Positions 24,522-32,918 of a stretch of DNA of 46,685 nt are shown here, piece after piece. The translations under genes and the position numbers were made by a program. The stretch covers positions 1 through 46,685 of the forward strand of contig NZ_QBUY01000069.1 of the NCBI RefSeq assembly GCF_003121405.1. The letters are read 5' to 3'. This DNA comes from Paraburkholderia sp. C35. Lineage in GTDB: Bacteria; Pseudomonadota; Gammaproteobacteria; Burkholderiales; Burkholderiaceae. The notes under the pieces were generated by a model, which was not told the DNA's origin, did not search any database, and saw nothing but the letters and a program-made list of their open reading frames with translations. Position 1 is the stretch's first letter. Every line of letters begins with the position of its first letter.

Positions 24522-25723
24522 CAGGTGTACGACAGGCCCATCGCTTCGCGCACGTCGCGCATCGTCTCCGTCGCGAAACGGCGCGCCTTGTCGCAGCCGT
24601 CGGCGACGATGGCGCGCAGCAGCGACGGATCGTCCATGTACTTCTGCGCGCGCTCGAGCATCGGCTGCTGCTCGCGCAGAATGCCTTCGATCACCGGCTG
24701 CTTGCACTCCAGACAGCCGATGCCCGCCGAACGGCAACCCTTCTGGACCCACTCGTGCGTGTCCTTGTCGGTGTAGACCTGGTGCAACTGCCACACCGGG
24801 CACTTGTCGGGATCGCCTGGATCGGTGCGGCGCACGCGGGCCGGATCGGTCGGCATCGTGCGGACTTTCTTCGTGATCGTTTCCGCGTCTTCACGCAAGC
24901 CGATCGTGTTGCCGTACGACTTCGACATCTTCTGGCCGTCGAGACCCGGCATGCGCGACGCTTCCGTCAGCAGCACTTGCGGTTCGGGCAGGATGATCTT
25001 GCGCGAGCCTTCGAGATAGCCGAACAGACGCTCGCGATCGCTCATCGACAGGCTTTGTGACTCGGACAACATCGCGCGCGCCTTTTCGAGCGCCTCTTCG
25101 TTGCCTTCCTGCTGATACGCGATGCGCAGTTCGTGATACAGCTTCGAGCGCTTGCCGCCGAGCTTCTTCGCGGCTTCGTTCGCCTTCTCTTCGAAGCCGG
25201 GTTCACGGCCGTACATGTAGTTGAAGCGGCGCGCCATTTCGCGCGCCATTTCGACGTGCGGCACCTGGTCTTCACCAACCGGCACGAGCGACGCGCGGTA
25301 CAGCAGAATGTCCGCCGCCATCAGCACGGGATAGCCGAGGAAGCCATACGTGCCGAGATCCTTGTCGCGCAGCTTCTCGATCTGTTCCTTGTAGGTCGGC
25401 ACGCGTTCGAGCCAGGAGAGCGGCGTGCTCATGCCGAGCAGCAGCGCGAGTTCGGCGTGCTCAGGCACACGGCTCTGGATGAACAGGGTTGCCTGTGCCG
25501 GATCGATGCCCGAAGCGAGCCAGTCGATCAGCACATCCCACACGTTCTTCTCGATGACATCCGGCGTTTCGTAGTGCGTGGTGAGCGCATGCCAGTCGAC
25601 CACGCAGAAGAAGCACGGATACTCGGATTGCAGGCGCACCCAGTTTTTCAGCACGCCGTGATAGTGGCCGAGGTGCAGCGAGCCGGTAGGCCGCATGCCG
25701 GAGAAGATACGGTCGGGGTACAT
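24521..25723 (-). CDS. trpS: Tryptophan-tRNA ligase TrpS, long form with cysteine cluster
   Basis: Class I synthetase charging tRNA-Trp. The HIGH-type motif HLGH is at 17-20 and KMSKS at 265-269. At 400 residues it is about 65 longer than E. coli TrpS. Part of the extra length is near 165-245, and the region after KMSKS holds C308, C330, C337 and C340, spaced x21, x6, x2. That closely resembles the C-x22-C-x6-C-x2-C [4Fe-4S] motif reported for Thermotoga maritima TrpRS, so an iron-sulfur cluster near the anticodon-binding region is likely. ATG 25723 is nine bp past the upstream peptidase gene. Confidence 0.96.
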   Translation of the reverse strand: MYPDRIFSGMRPTGSLHLGHYHGVLKNWVRLQSEYPCFFCVVDWHALTTHYETPDVIEKNVWDVLIDWLASGIDPAQATLFIQSRVPEHAELALLLGMSTPLSWLERVPTYKEQIEKLRDKDLGTYGFLGYPVLMAADILLYRASLVPVGEDQVPHVEMAREMARRFNYMYGREPGFEEKANEAAKKLGGKRSKLYHELRIAYQQEGNEEALEKARAMLSESQSLSMSDRERLFGYLEGSRKIILPEPQVLLTEASRMPGLDGQKMSKSYGNTIGLREDAETITKKVRTMPTDPARVRRTDPGDPDKCPVWQLHQVYTDKDTHEWVQKGCRSAGIGCLECKQPVIEGILREQQPMLERAQKYMDDPSLLRAIVADGCDKARRFATETMRDVREAMGLSYT

Positions 25724-25732
25724 GGTTTTGAT

Positions 25733-26395
25733 TTATAGAAGCGAAACGAGGGGGGTCAGGATAGCCGTCACGGCCTCATAGCCGATATTCACGAGCGGAC
25801 GCAGCCAGAAGCGCGTCAACGTGCCCGTCATCACGAGCGCCATCACGATGAAAAAGCCATACGGCTCGAGCCGCGCCAGCAACATGGCCGGACGTACGGG
25901 CAGGAGCGCCATGAGCACGCGACCGCCGTCGAGCGGCGGCAGCGGGAACAGGTTCAGCACGCCGAGCACCAGATTCACGCCAACGCCGGCACCCGCCATG
26001 CGCGTGAAAAACGGTTCGTCGATATTCATCGCGGCCAGCGCGACGCCGAACACGCCCCACACCAGCGCCTGAACGAAGTTACACAGCGGACCGGCCAGCG
26101 CGACCCACAGCGAACCCCAGCGCGGATTGCGCAGGTTGCCGAACGCGACGGGCACCGGCTTCGCGTAACCGAACATGAACGCGCCACTGGTGGCGAAATA
26201 CAGCAAAAGAGGGATCGCGATGGTGCCGAGCGGATCGATGTGCCGCATCGGATTGAACGACACGCGGCCGAGCACGTACGCGGTGTTGTCGCCGAGCATG
26301 CGCGCGACGTAGCCGTGCGCCGCCTCGTGTAGCGTGATCGCGAAGATCACGGGCAAGGCATAGACGACGATGGTCTGTATCAGGGAGGAATCCAT
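25733..26395 (-). CDS. Site-2 protease family (M50) membrane peptidase
   Basis: A 220-residue polytopic membrane protein. The zinc motif HEAAH (HExxH, H23-E24, H27) lies in the first helix and the third ligand D156 is in NLFPLPPLDGG. This is the compact S2P type without a PDZ domain. No substrate is known. It is nine bp upstream of trpS and 70 bp after the YciO-like gene. The minus strand has TACAAT only ten bases before the ATG (26405-26410), which would give an almost leaderless mRNA if used. Confidence 0.92.
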   Translation of the reverse strand: MDSSLIQTIVVYALPVIFAITLHEAAHGYVARMLGDNTAYVLGRVSFNPMRHIDPLGTIAIPLLLYFATSGAFMFGYAKPVPVAFGNLRNPRWGSLWVALAGPLCNFVQALVWGVFGVALAAMNIDEPFFTRMAGAGVGVNLVLGVLNLFPLPPLDGGRVLMALLPVRPAMLLARLEPYGFFIVMALVMTGTLTRFWLRPLVNIGYEAVTAILTPLVSLL

Positions 26396-26465
26396 ATCCG
26401 CTCTATTGTAACAACGGCGCCTTGCGGCTCTGTCGGCTTTCGCTCATCTGACGGCTGATTGAAAG

Positions 26466-27101
26466 TCAGGCCGTCTCTTCGAGTCCGAACGGCGCGAGCG
26501 AACCGCGCCCCGGACGCACCAGCACGGGTTCTTCGCCCGTCAGATCGATCACGGTCGAAGGCTCACACGGACACGCGCCGCCGTCGATCACCAGATCGAG
26601 CTGTTTTTCGAGTTTCTCGCGGATTTCTTCGGGGTCGTTCAGCGGCTGCGTTTCGCCCGGCAAGATCAGTGTCGAGCCGAGCAGCGGCTGACCGAGCTCT
26701 TCCAGAATGGCGAGCGTGATCGCGTGGTCGGGCACGCGCAGGCCGATGGTTTTACGCGACGGATGCGACAGCCGGCGCGGCACTTCCTTGGTCGCCTGCA
26801 GCACGAACACGTACGGACCGGGCGTGACGGATTTGATCAGACGGTACTGGCGATTGTCGACCAGCGCGAAATTCGCCAGCTCGGACAGATCGCGCACCAG
26901 CAGCGACAGCAGTTGCCGCTCATCCAGCCCGCGAATGCGCCGCACACGGTCGACGGCATTCTTGTCGTCGAGCTGGCAGGCGAGCGCGTAGCTCGAATCC
27001 GTGGGCAGCGCGACCACGCCGCCGCTTTCGATGATCTGCACCGCCTGCTTGATCAGGCGCGGCTGCGGATTGTCCGGATGAAGCCGAAAGAATTGGGACA
27101 T
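26466..27101 (-). CDS. YciO/YrdC/Sua5-family protein (L-threonylcarbamoyladenylate synthase-like)
   Basis: A 211-residue protein with the YrdC RNA-binding/nucleotide-binding fold: LPTDSSYALAC near 33-43, then KSVTPGPYVFVLQAT and SRKTIGLRVPDH. The start MSQFFRLHPDNPQPRLI and the length match the YciO subgroup, whose members have the YrdC fold but an unclear part in t6A tRNA modification. It lies next to the PHP phosphatase, the same pairing seen in E. coli (yciO beside the trpH/yciV gene). ATG 27101 was chosen; the open frame upstream is not conserved. Confidence 0.9.
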   Translation of the reverse strand: MSQFFRLHPDNPQPRLIKQAVQIIESGGVVALPTDSSYALACQLDDKNAVDRVRRIRGLDERQLLSLLVRDLSELANFALVDNRQYRLIKSVTPGPYVFVLQATKEVPRRLSHPSRKTIGLRVPDHAITLAILEELGQPLLGSTLILPGETQPLNDPEEIREKLEKQLDLVIDGGACPCEPSTVIDLTGEEPVLVRPGRGSLAPFGLEETA

Positions 27102-27188
27102 GGTGTCGGTCAGAAGGTCGGGGAATCGACAAACAGCAAGCAACGGCTCATGCAGCGCGCGTGCCCACGCACCGCGCGAAACGAGAGC

Positions 27189-28019
27189 TTACAGCCAACG
27201 TTCCCAGACCGGCTTCAGATCGGACGGCAGCGGCGGCAAACTGCCGAGATCGACGCGGCCCTCGCCTGCAGCATGAAAGTCGGATCCACGCGAGGCCTCG
27301 AAGCCGAAACGGCGCGCGACATCGGCATACTCGCGATACTGGTCGGGCGTATGACTGCCCGTCACGACTTCGATTGCCTTGCCGCCGAGATCGATGAACT
27401 CACCGAACAGCGCGTCGAATTCCGTCTGCGTGTAAGCATAGCGGCCCGGATGCGCAATCACGGCTTCGCCGCCCGCGACCTGAATCCATTTGACGGCATC
27501 GGCCAGTTTGGACCAGCGATGCGACACATAACCCGGCTTGCCGTCGCCGAGAAAGCGGTTGAACACGTCCTGGGTGTTTTCGCAGTGGCCGCTCTCGACC
27601 ATGAAGCGCGCGAAGTGCGTGCGCGAAATCATGTCGGGATTCGACACGTACTTCAGTGCGCCTGCGTACGCGTCGGGAATGCCGAGCGTGGCCAGTTGCT
27701 CGCCGATCGCTTCGGCGCGTGCGGCGCGGCCATTGCGCGTGCGCTCGAGCCCTTCGACGAGTTCCTTGCAGGCGGGATCGACATGCAGCCCGACCACGTG
27801 AATGGTGCGCGACGCCCATGTCACGGAGATTTCGACACCGCTCAGATACTGCATGCCGAGCGCCTCAGCCGCTTCACGGGCTTCGCCCTGACCGCCGATT
27901 TCGTCGTGATCGGTGAGCGCCCACAGCGGCACGCCGCCTGCGTGCGCGCGGCGCGCGACGTCGGCGGGCGCGAAGGCGCCGTCGGAAACGGTGGAATGGC
28001 AGTGCAGGTCGGCGTTCAT
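27189..28019 (-). CDS. PHP-domain phosphatase, 3',5'-nucleoside bisphosphate phosphatase type (RNase AM/YciV)
   Basis: A 276-residue PHP-fold metal-dependent phosphoesterase. Motif I DLHCHSTVSDG is at 4-14 and motif II TDHDEIGG at 36-43; further His/Asp ligands occur in VIAHPGRYAY and SRGSDFHAAG. Homologues dephosphorylate 3',5'-nucleoside bisphosphates, and the E. coli member also trims 5' ends of rRNA precursors. The pairing with the YciO gene supports this subgroup. ATG 28019; gap of 87 bp to the YciO gene. Confidence 0.9.
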   Translation of the reverse strand: MNADLHCHSTVSDGAFAPADVARRAHAGGVPLWALTDHDEIGGQGEAREAAEALGMQYLSGVEISVTWASRTIHVVGLHVDPACKELVEGLERTRNGRAARAEAIGEQLATLGIPDAYAGALKYVSNPDMISRTHFARFMVESGHCENTQDVFNRFLGDGKPGYVSHRWSKLADAVKWIQVAGGEAVIAHPGRYAYTQTEFDALFGEFIDLGGKAIEVVTGSHTPDQYREYADVARRFGFEASRGSDFHAAGEGRVDLGSLPPLPSDLKPVWERWL

Positions 28020-28105
28020 CTTTATCTTGATAGCGTGGTCAATCCATTTTACTGCAACGCAGTAAGCACACGCAGAGGATTCGTCGACCCGGTTTCAAAC
28101 GCGCA

Positions 28106-29002
28106 TTACGCGCAGAACGCCTCGATCAGCGCTGCGACCCGCTCCGGCTGATCGTGATGAACCATATGGCCCGCGTCTTCGATGATCTCTTCGCGCCAGT
28201 CGGCAAAGGCCTTGAAACGCGCCTTGAATTCATCGAGGGGAATAGTGCCGGCGAGCATCGCGAGCGTCGGCGACGCAGCCGCTTCGACGTGCAGCACGGG
28301 CGCGCGCACATTCGCCCACACGGCCATCACTTCATCGAGCCGGTACAGGAGCGGCCCGCGCATCTTGTGCGCGGGATCGGCGAGCAGCATGTAGCCGCCC
28401 TCGCCGTCCGGCTTCGACCAGTGCTGCGCGAGAAACTGTGCGCGCTGCGGCGCGAGACGCGCGTTGGTCTTGATCAGGCGCGCGGCGACATCGTCGAGCC
28501 TCGCGTAGGGGCGCAAGGTGGGCGGCTCGCGCAGTTCGTCGAGCCACGTCGCGATACGTCGCGGCAACTGCGCGGCTTTCGACGGCGGCAGCCCGAAGCC
28601 CTCCAGATCGACCACGCGACGCACCCGCTCCGGCCTCACGCCCGCGTACAGGCACACGATGTTCGCGCCCATGCTATGGCCGACCAGATTGACTTCGCCC
28701 GTCGGCGCGTAGTGATCGAGCAGCGCTTCGAGATCGGCGAGATACTCCTGGAACCAGTAGTGGCCGCCGCCGTGCTGCGCGACGGGCCAGTCGGACAGGC
28801 CGAAGCCGCGCGCGTCGGGCGCGATCACCTGCCAGTCGCCCGCGAGCGCGTCGACGACGAACTGGAACGACGCCGCGACGTCCATCCAGCCGTGCAGCAT
28901 GAACAGCATCGGCGCGTCGGGATTGCCCCAGCGGCGCACGTGCAGCCGCACGCCGCGTACGGTCACGAATTCGGAAACGGAGGGTTTGAGCGGACGGTCC
29001 AT
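28106..29002 (-). CDS. Alpha/beta-fold hydrolase
   Basis: A 298-residue hydrolase with the oxyanion HGW motif (37-39), nucleophile elbow GHSMG with S110, and the catalytic histidine at about H279 (DAGHMVHHDQPE). The acidic partner probably lies in the YRLDEVMAVW-APVLHVEAA part. The substrate is unknown. The start ATG 29002 follows a promoter- and operator-like block at 29021-29040 in the short spacer after the DUF455 gene, so it may be separately regulated. Confidence 0.9.
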   Translation of the reverse strand: MDRPLKPSVSEFVTVRGVRLHVRRWGNPDAPMLFMLHGWMDVAASFQFVVDALAGDWQVIAPDARGFGLSDWPVAQHGGGHYWFQEYLADLEALLDHYAPTGEVNLVGHSMGANIVCLYAGVRPERVRRVVDLEGFGLPPSKAAQLPRRIATWLDELREPPTLRPYARLDDVAARLIKTNARLAPQRAQFLAQHWSKPDGEGGYMLLADPAHKMRGPLLYRLDEVMAVWANVRAPVLHVEAAASPTLAMLAGTIPLDEFKARFKAFADWREEIIEDAGHMVHHDQPERVAALIEAFCA

Positions 29003-29020
29003 GGTGTAGCCAGATAAAAA

Positions 29021-29040
29021 CGAATGATCGTTCGATTATA
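29021..29040 (-). promoter_or_regulatory. Candidate promoter with overlapping inverted-repeat operator
   Basis: On the minus strand a perfect -10 TATAAT (29035-29040) is followed directly by CGAACGATCATTCG (29021-29034), an inverted repeat with 12 of 14 positions symmetrical around GATC. The ATG of the alpha/beta hydrolase lies 18 bp further on. The pattern resembles operators of TetR-type repressors that cover the transcription start. No regulator gene adjoins it. Confidence 0.4.
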
Positions 29041-29060
29041 TCGGGATAAACGCAGCGCCG

Positions 29061-29915
29061 TCAGTCGGATGGCCGCTGTTGCGCTTCGAGGCCCGCGAGC
29101 GCGGCCAGTTCTTCCTCTTCGAACCCGGCGTCGCGGCGCGCCTCGAAGTTGAACGGGCCACGCAGTTTCGGCGCGTGGTATTCGTCGGACAAACGCAGAT
29201 AGGTCTGATGCACGTCGATGCCCGCCTTGTCACACAAGTGCCGGAACCAGCGGTTGCCGATCAGCACATGGCCGATTTCGTCGCGCAGGATCACGTCCAG
29301 AAGCGCCGCCGACGCATGATCGCCTGCCTGCTGTAGCCGCGCGCGGATCGGCGGCGACGCGTCGAGTCCGCGCGCCTCCAGCGTGCGCGGCACCAGTGCC
29401 ATGCGTGCCAGCACGTCGCCACGCGTCCTTTCGCACATGTCCCACAGGCCGTCGTGCGCCGGGAAGTCGCCGTACGCGTGGCCGAACTCGGCCAGCCGCG
29501 CCGACAGTAACGAGAAGTGATGCGCCTCTTCGGCGGCCACCTTGAGCCAGTCGAGGTAGAACGCGTCGGGCATGTCGCTGAAGCGCCAGACGGCATCGAG
29601 CGCCAGATTGATCGCGTTGAATTCGATATGCGCGAGCGCGTGCAGCAGCACCGCGCGCCCTTCCGGCGACTGCATGCTGCGGCGCCCGAGCTTGCGCGGC
29701 TCGACCAGTTCGGGCCGCTCAGGGCGGCCCGGCAAACCGGGCGGCTCGTCCAGCGAGCGTTGCGCCGACACACGGGTCTCGCCCGCCAGCACATGCATGT
29801 ACAGCGCTTGCGCCGCGGCAGCCTTGGCGGCAGGCACGCGCTCCGTCAGGATGTCGAGCGCTTCAGAGCGTGCGCAACGCGTTGGCTGCGGATGGATTGA
29901 GTCGGCGGAAAGCAT
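29061..29915 (-). CDS. Ferritin-like domain protein, DUF455 family
   Basis: A 284-residue mainly helical protein. Glu/His pairs typical of ferritin-like di-iron sites are seen: HIEFNAINLALDAVWRF, AAEEAHHFSLL, and RDEIGHVLIGNRWF. Family members are uncharacterised; some annotations relate them to tRNA-modifying MiaE-like hydroxylases. ATG 29915 was taken; a TTG at 29936 would add seven residues, and neither has a clear ribosome-binding site. It heads the minus-strand run and diverges from the gamma carbonic anhydrase gene. Confidence 0.85.
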   Translation of the reverse strand: MLSADSIHPQPTRCARSEALDILTERVPAAKAAAAQALYMHVLAGETRVSAQRSLDEPPGLPGRPERPELVEPRKLGRRSMQSPEGRAVLLHALAHIEFNAINLALDAVWRFSDMPDAFYLDWLKVAAEEAHHFSLLSARLAEFGHAYGDFPAHDGLWDMCERTRGDVLARMALVPRTLEARGLDASPPIRARLQQAGDHASAALLDVILRDEIGHVLIGNRWFRHLCDKAGIDVHQTYLRLSDEYHAPKLRGPFNFEARRDAGFEEEELAALAGLEAQQRPSD

Positions 29916-30142
29916 CGCGAATACGGAATACGACAAAAAAGGACAAAAACCAGCGTTTCTGGCGTGACATCGCCAATTTACCCGCGCTTCGGCACGCTCC
30001 GCACGGCCTTATGGCACAACCGTTTACAATACGCGATTCGACCATGCCGCGCGGTGTGGCGCCACGTCATGCCACACGCCTGACGGCGGCACGATGCCCA
30101 CGGGCGGCAGCAACCGTCTTGCATGAGACCAGAGGAGACACT

Positions 30143-30667
30143 GTGGCAATCTACAAGCTTGGCGACGCAGCCCCGACCATCCACGAAAGCGTGTTCGTCG
30201 CGGACACGGCGACCATCATCGGCAAGGTGAGCGTCGAAGAAAATGCCAGCATCTGGTTCGGCGCGTCGATTCGCGGCGACAACGAGCCGATCACCGTCGG
30301 CAAGGGCACTAACATACAGGAAGGCGCCGTTCTGCACGCCGACCCCGGCTTTCCGCTGACGCTCGAAGCAGGCGTCACCGTCGGCCATCAGGCGATGCTG
30401 CACGGCTGCACGGTCAAGGAAGGCGCGCTGATCGGCATTCAGGCCGTGGTCTTGAATGGAGCGGTAATTGGCCGCAACTGTCTGGTTGGTGCAGGCGCCG
30501 TCGTGACCGAAGGCAAGGTTTTTCCTGACAACTCCCTGATTCTCGGATCACCGGCCAAGGTTGTCCGGGAACTGACTGAAGCAGATATCAAAGGCCTGAA
30601 GCGCGCTGCGGACATTTACGTGGAGCGCAGGGATTATTTCAAGGCGCAACTCGTGCGCATCGGCTGA
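30143..30667 (+). CDS. Gamma-class carbonic anhydrase family protein (YrdA-like)
   Basis: A 174-residue left-handed beta-helix protein built on hexapeptide repeats. Three histidines at H65 (VLHAD), H82 (GHQ) and H87 (LHGC) match the zinc or iron ligands of gamma carbonic anhydrases. Bacterial short forms of this kind, including E. coli YrdA, often show weak or no carbonic anhydrase activity, so the reaction is uncertain. The start is GTG 30143, strongly indicated by GAGGAG six bases upstream. It precedes hslO by 62 bp on the same strand. Confidence 0.92.
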   Translation: MAIYKLGDAAPTIHESVFVADTATIIGKVSVEENASIWFGASIRGDNEPITVGKGTNIQEGAVLHADPGFPLTLEAGVTVGHQAMLHGCTVKEGALIGIQAVVLNGAVIGRNCLVGAGAVVTEGKVFPDNSLILGSPAKVVRELTEADIKGLKRAADIYVERRDYFKAQLVRIG

Positions 30668-30729
30668 AGCCGACCGCACGGCGCGCCACGCGTGGCTTTC
30701 CCACCGCGCGGTTCGACCGAGGAAAAGTT

Positions 30730-31680
30730 GTGAGTGACCAGTTGCAGAAATTCATGTTCAGCGCGGCGCCCGTGCGCGGCGAGCTCGTTTCGTTGCGCAA
30801 TACGTGGCAGGATGTGCTGACGCGCCGAAGCTATCCGTTGCCGGTGCGGAACGTGCTCGGCGAAATGATGGCGGCATGCGCGCTGCTGTCGGCGAATCTC
30901 AAGTTCGACGGCACTCTGATCATGCAGATCTTCGGCGACGGCCCGATCAGGATGCTGGTCGTGCAGTGCAACTCCGATCTGTCGATGCGCGCGACGGCCA
31001 AGTATTCCGGCGACACGCCGCAAGCCATCGCCGACGACCTCACCCTCGCCGAACTGATCAACGCCGGCGGCCACGGCCGCTGCGTGATCACGCTCGATCC
31101 GAAAAACAAGGTGCCTGGCCAGCAGCCGTATCAGGGCATCGTGCCGCTGTCGGGTGTGGATGGTCCGCTCGAGACGATGGCGCAGGTGATCGAGCACTAC
31201 ATGCAGCATTCGGAGCAGCTCGACACGCGTCTGTGGCTCGCCGCCAACGACGACCGCGCTGTCGGCATGCTGCTGCAGAAGCTGCCCGGCGACGGCGGCA
31301 TCGTGCCGCATCCGGGCGAGATCGACGCCGATACGTGGGACCGACTGTGCACGCTCGGCAGCACGCTGTCGCACGAAGAGATGCTGAAGGAAGAGCCGAA
31401 CACGCTGTTCCGACGCCTGTTCTGGCAGGAAAACGTGCAGCATTTCGAACCGACGCGCACGCGTTTCGAGTGCACGTGTTCGCGCGCTCGCGTCGGCAAC
31501 ATGCTGAAGATGCTGGGCCGCGAGGAAGTCGATAGCGTGATCGAGGAACGGGGTCACGTCGAGATTCATTGCGAGTACTGCAATCAGCGCTATGAATTCG
31601 ATCCCGTCGATGTCGCGCAACTTTTTGTCGCGAGTGGGCTCTCACAAGGTGTAGCGCCTGCCGCCGACCAGCGGCACTGA
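30730..31680 (+). CDS. hslO: Redox-regulated chaperone Hsp33
   Basis: Holdase chaperone turned on by oxidation. In 316 residues the C-terminal zinc switch has C248-x-C250 and C281-x2-C284, separated by 30 residues, as in the family. The start is GTG 30730 (MSDQLQKFMF), with GAGG upstream. It is co-directional with the gamma carbonic anhydrase gene and followed by a 149-bp spacer. Confidence 0.96.
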   Translation: MSDQLQKFMFSAAPVRGELVSLRNTWQDVLTRRSYPLPVRNVLGEMMAACALLSANLKFDGTLIMQIFGDGPIRMLVVQCNSDLSMRATAKYSGDTPQAIADDLTLAELINAGGHGRCVITLDPKNKVPGQQPYQGIVPLSGVDGPLETMAQVIEHYMQHSEQLDTRLWLAANDDRAVGMLLQKLPGDGGIVPHPGEIDADTWDRLCTLGSTLSHEEMLKEEPNTLFRRLFWQENVQHFEPTRTRFECTCSRARVGNMLKMLGREEVDSVIEERGHVEIHCEYCNQRYEFDPVDVAQLFVASGLSQGVAPAADQRH

Positions 31681-31780
31681 AGCAGGCATGGCCCGCCGAC
31701 GGCTCGAATAGCAGCACCCGGCGGCGCGGTATCCACGGATAACGCGCCGCGCAGTGGTTCCGGGCCGTCGATTTGCTTAG

Positions 31781-31816
31781 GTATCCGACCTAGATATCAG
31801 ACTGACGTATCCGACC
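31781..31816 (+). promoter_or_regulatory. Direct repeats before the orphan lipoprotein gene
   Basis: GTATCCGACC occurs at 31781-31790 and again at 31807-31816, 26 bp apart start to start. The second copy ends three bases before the GGAGG ribosome-binding site (31820-31824). They could be a regulator site or a small duplication. Confidence 0.4.
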
Positions 31817-31829
31817 GATGGAGGTCGAT

Positions 31830-32210
31830 ATGAACATCCCTTCCCTGCAGCGATCCATGCAACGGCTCGCTGCACTCGCACTGGTGACGGGCGCGGTCGC
31901 GTTATCCGGCTGCATGATGGATCCGCCCGGCCCGTCGCCGATTTACAGTCGCTTGCCGGCGGACCAGTCGGGCATCCCGACGACAGCGCAACCGCTCTCG
32001 CCGGAAGAACGGGCCCGCTACGACGCAATCGACAGGCAGGTGATGGCCGAACAGAAGCAGGCGATGGTCGCCGATGCCGCCGCGCAGGCCTATTCGCGTT
32101 ACGCCGCGCCGCCCGTCAGCGTGTATGGCAGCTACTACAGCGGCGGCTGGGGACATGGCTGGGGCACGGGGATCGGTTATGGATATCCGGGCTGGGGTTG
32201 GGGCTGGTAG
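31830..32210 (+). CDS. Putative lipoprotein with Gly/Tyr/Trp-rich C-terminus
   Basis: A 126-residue protein of unknown function. A lipoprotein signal (residues 1-27) ends in lipobox LSGC with C28. The middle is polar, and helical near ERARYDAIDRQVMAEQKQAMVADAAAQ. The last 35 residues are Gly/Tyr/Trp/Ser-rich and end GYPGWGWGW. ATG 31830 is fixed by GGAGG five bases upstream; ATG 31818 lacks one. Codon use and G/C third positions fit the host, and a terminator follows, so it looks like a real single-gene unit. Location is probably outer or inner membrane. Confidence 0.75.
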   Translation: MNIPSLQRSMQRLAALALVTGAVALSGCMMDPPGPSPIYSRLPADQSGIPTTAQPLSPEERARYDAIDRQVMAEQKQAMVADAAAQAYSRYAAPPVSVYGSYYSGGWGHGWGTGIGYGYPGWGWGW

Positions 32211-32265
32211 GCCCCACAGCCTGACGCTCCCTACGCACGCACAAGCTGGCGTGTCGCGCAAAAAC

Positions 32266-32300
32266 AAAAGGCGCGGTTCTTGATGAACCGCGCCTTTTTT
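32266..32300. terminator. Bidirectional intrinsic terminator
   Basis: A 14-bp perfect stem (32266-32279 with 32285-32298) with loop TTGAT, A-run on the left and a T6 run on the right. It lies between the lipoprotein gene (plus) and ftsB (minus), which converge here, and serves both. Confidence 0.9.
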
Positions 32301-32321
32301 ATCAGCCTGTCGCTCGCCAGA

Positions 32322-32750
32322 TCAACCCGGCTTCTTGTCCTTCGCATCCTTTTTCGCATGCTTGCGATCCGGCTTCGCTCGCGATTCCGGATTCGGCACC
32401 ACCCGCAGCGGCGCGCCCGTGATCTGGCCGCGCGTCGACGTATTCGACTGCGGCAGGTTCGCCGCAGCCGTGGGCGCATTCGGCGACACGAACTGCACGA
32501 ATACCTCGCTGTCCTTGACCATGCCCATTTCGTAGCGGGCGCGTTCTTCGACGGCTGCCGTGCCGTTTTGCAGATCCTGCACTTCGCCCTGGATGCGCTC
32601 GTTGCGCTCTTTCTCGTCGCTGTTCTTCTTCAGCTGCTGCGCGAGTTCCTGCTGCAGTTCGTGAACACGCAACCAGCCGCCATGGCCCCACCACAGCGGA
32701 TATTGGATCAGCACCAGCAGGACGAGCAGAACGACGGTGACGAGCCGCAT
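32322..32750 (-). CDS. ftsB: Cell division protein FtsB
   Basis: Bitopic divisome protein that joins FtsL and FtsQ to activate septal wall synthesis. In 142 residues a membrane helix (about 3-20) is followed by a coiled coil (about 25-65, HELQQELAQQLKKNSDEKERNERIQGE in heptads), then the conserved EERARYEMGMVKDSEVFVQF. A basic Lys/Asp-rich tail of about 40 residues is not found in E. coli FtsB (103 residues). It is the last gene after pyrG-kdsA-eno, the common order in beta- and gammaproteobacteria. Confidence 0.93.
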   Translation of the reverse strand: MRLVTVVLLVLLVLIQYPLWWGHGGWLRVHELQQELAQQLKKNSDEKERNERIQGEVQDLQNGTAAVEERARYEMGMVKDSEVFVQFVSPNAPTAAANLPQSNTSTRGQITGAPLRVVPNPESRAKPDRKHAKKDAKDKKPG

Positions 32751-32918
32751 GTAGTGAATTGCAGGGTTGGATACGCGCCGCCCTGCGCTGTACGCAGGGC
32801 GGCAAGGGTGAATCAGTAGCGAAGCATAACCGGTTTAACGCTTATTGAGACGAAATGTTGACAGCAAGCGTCACTCTCACCGTCATTTAGTCGCAAAACA
32901 GCGTCAATCGGACCTTGA

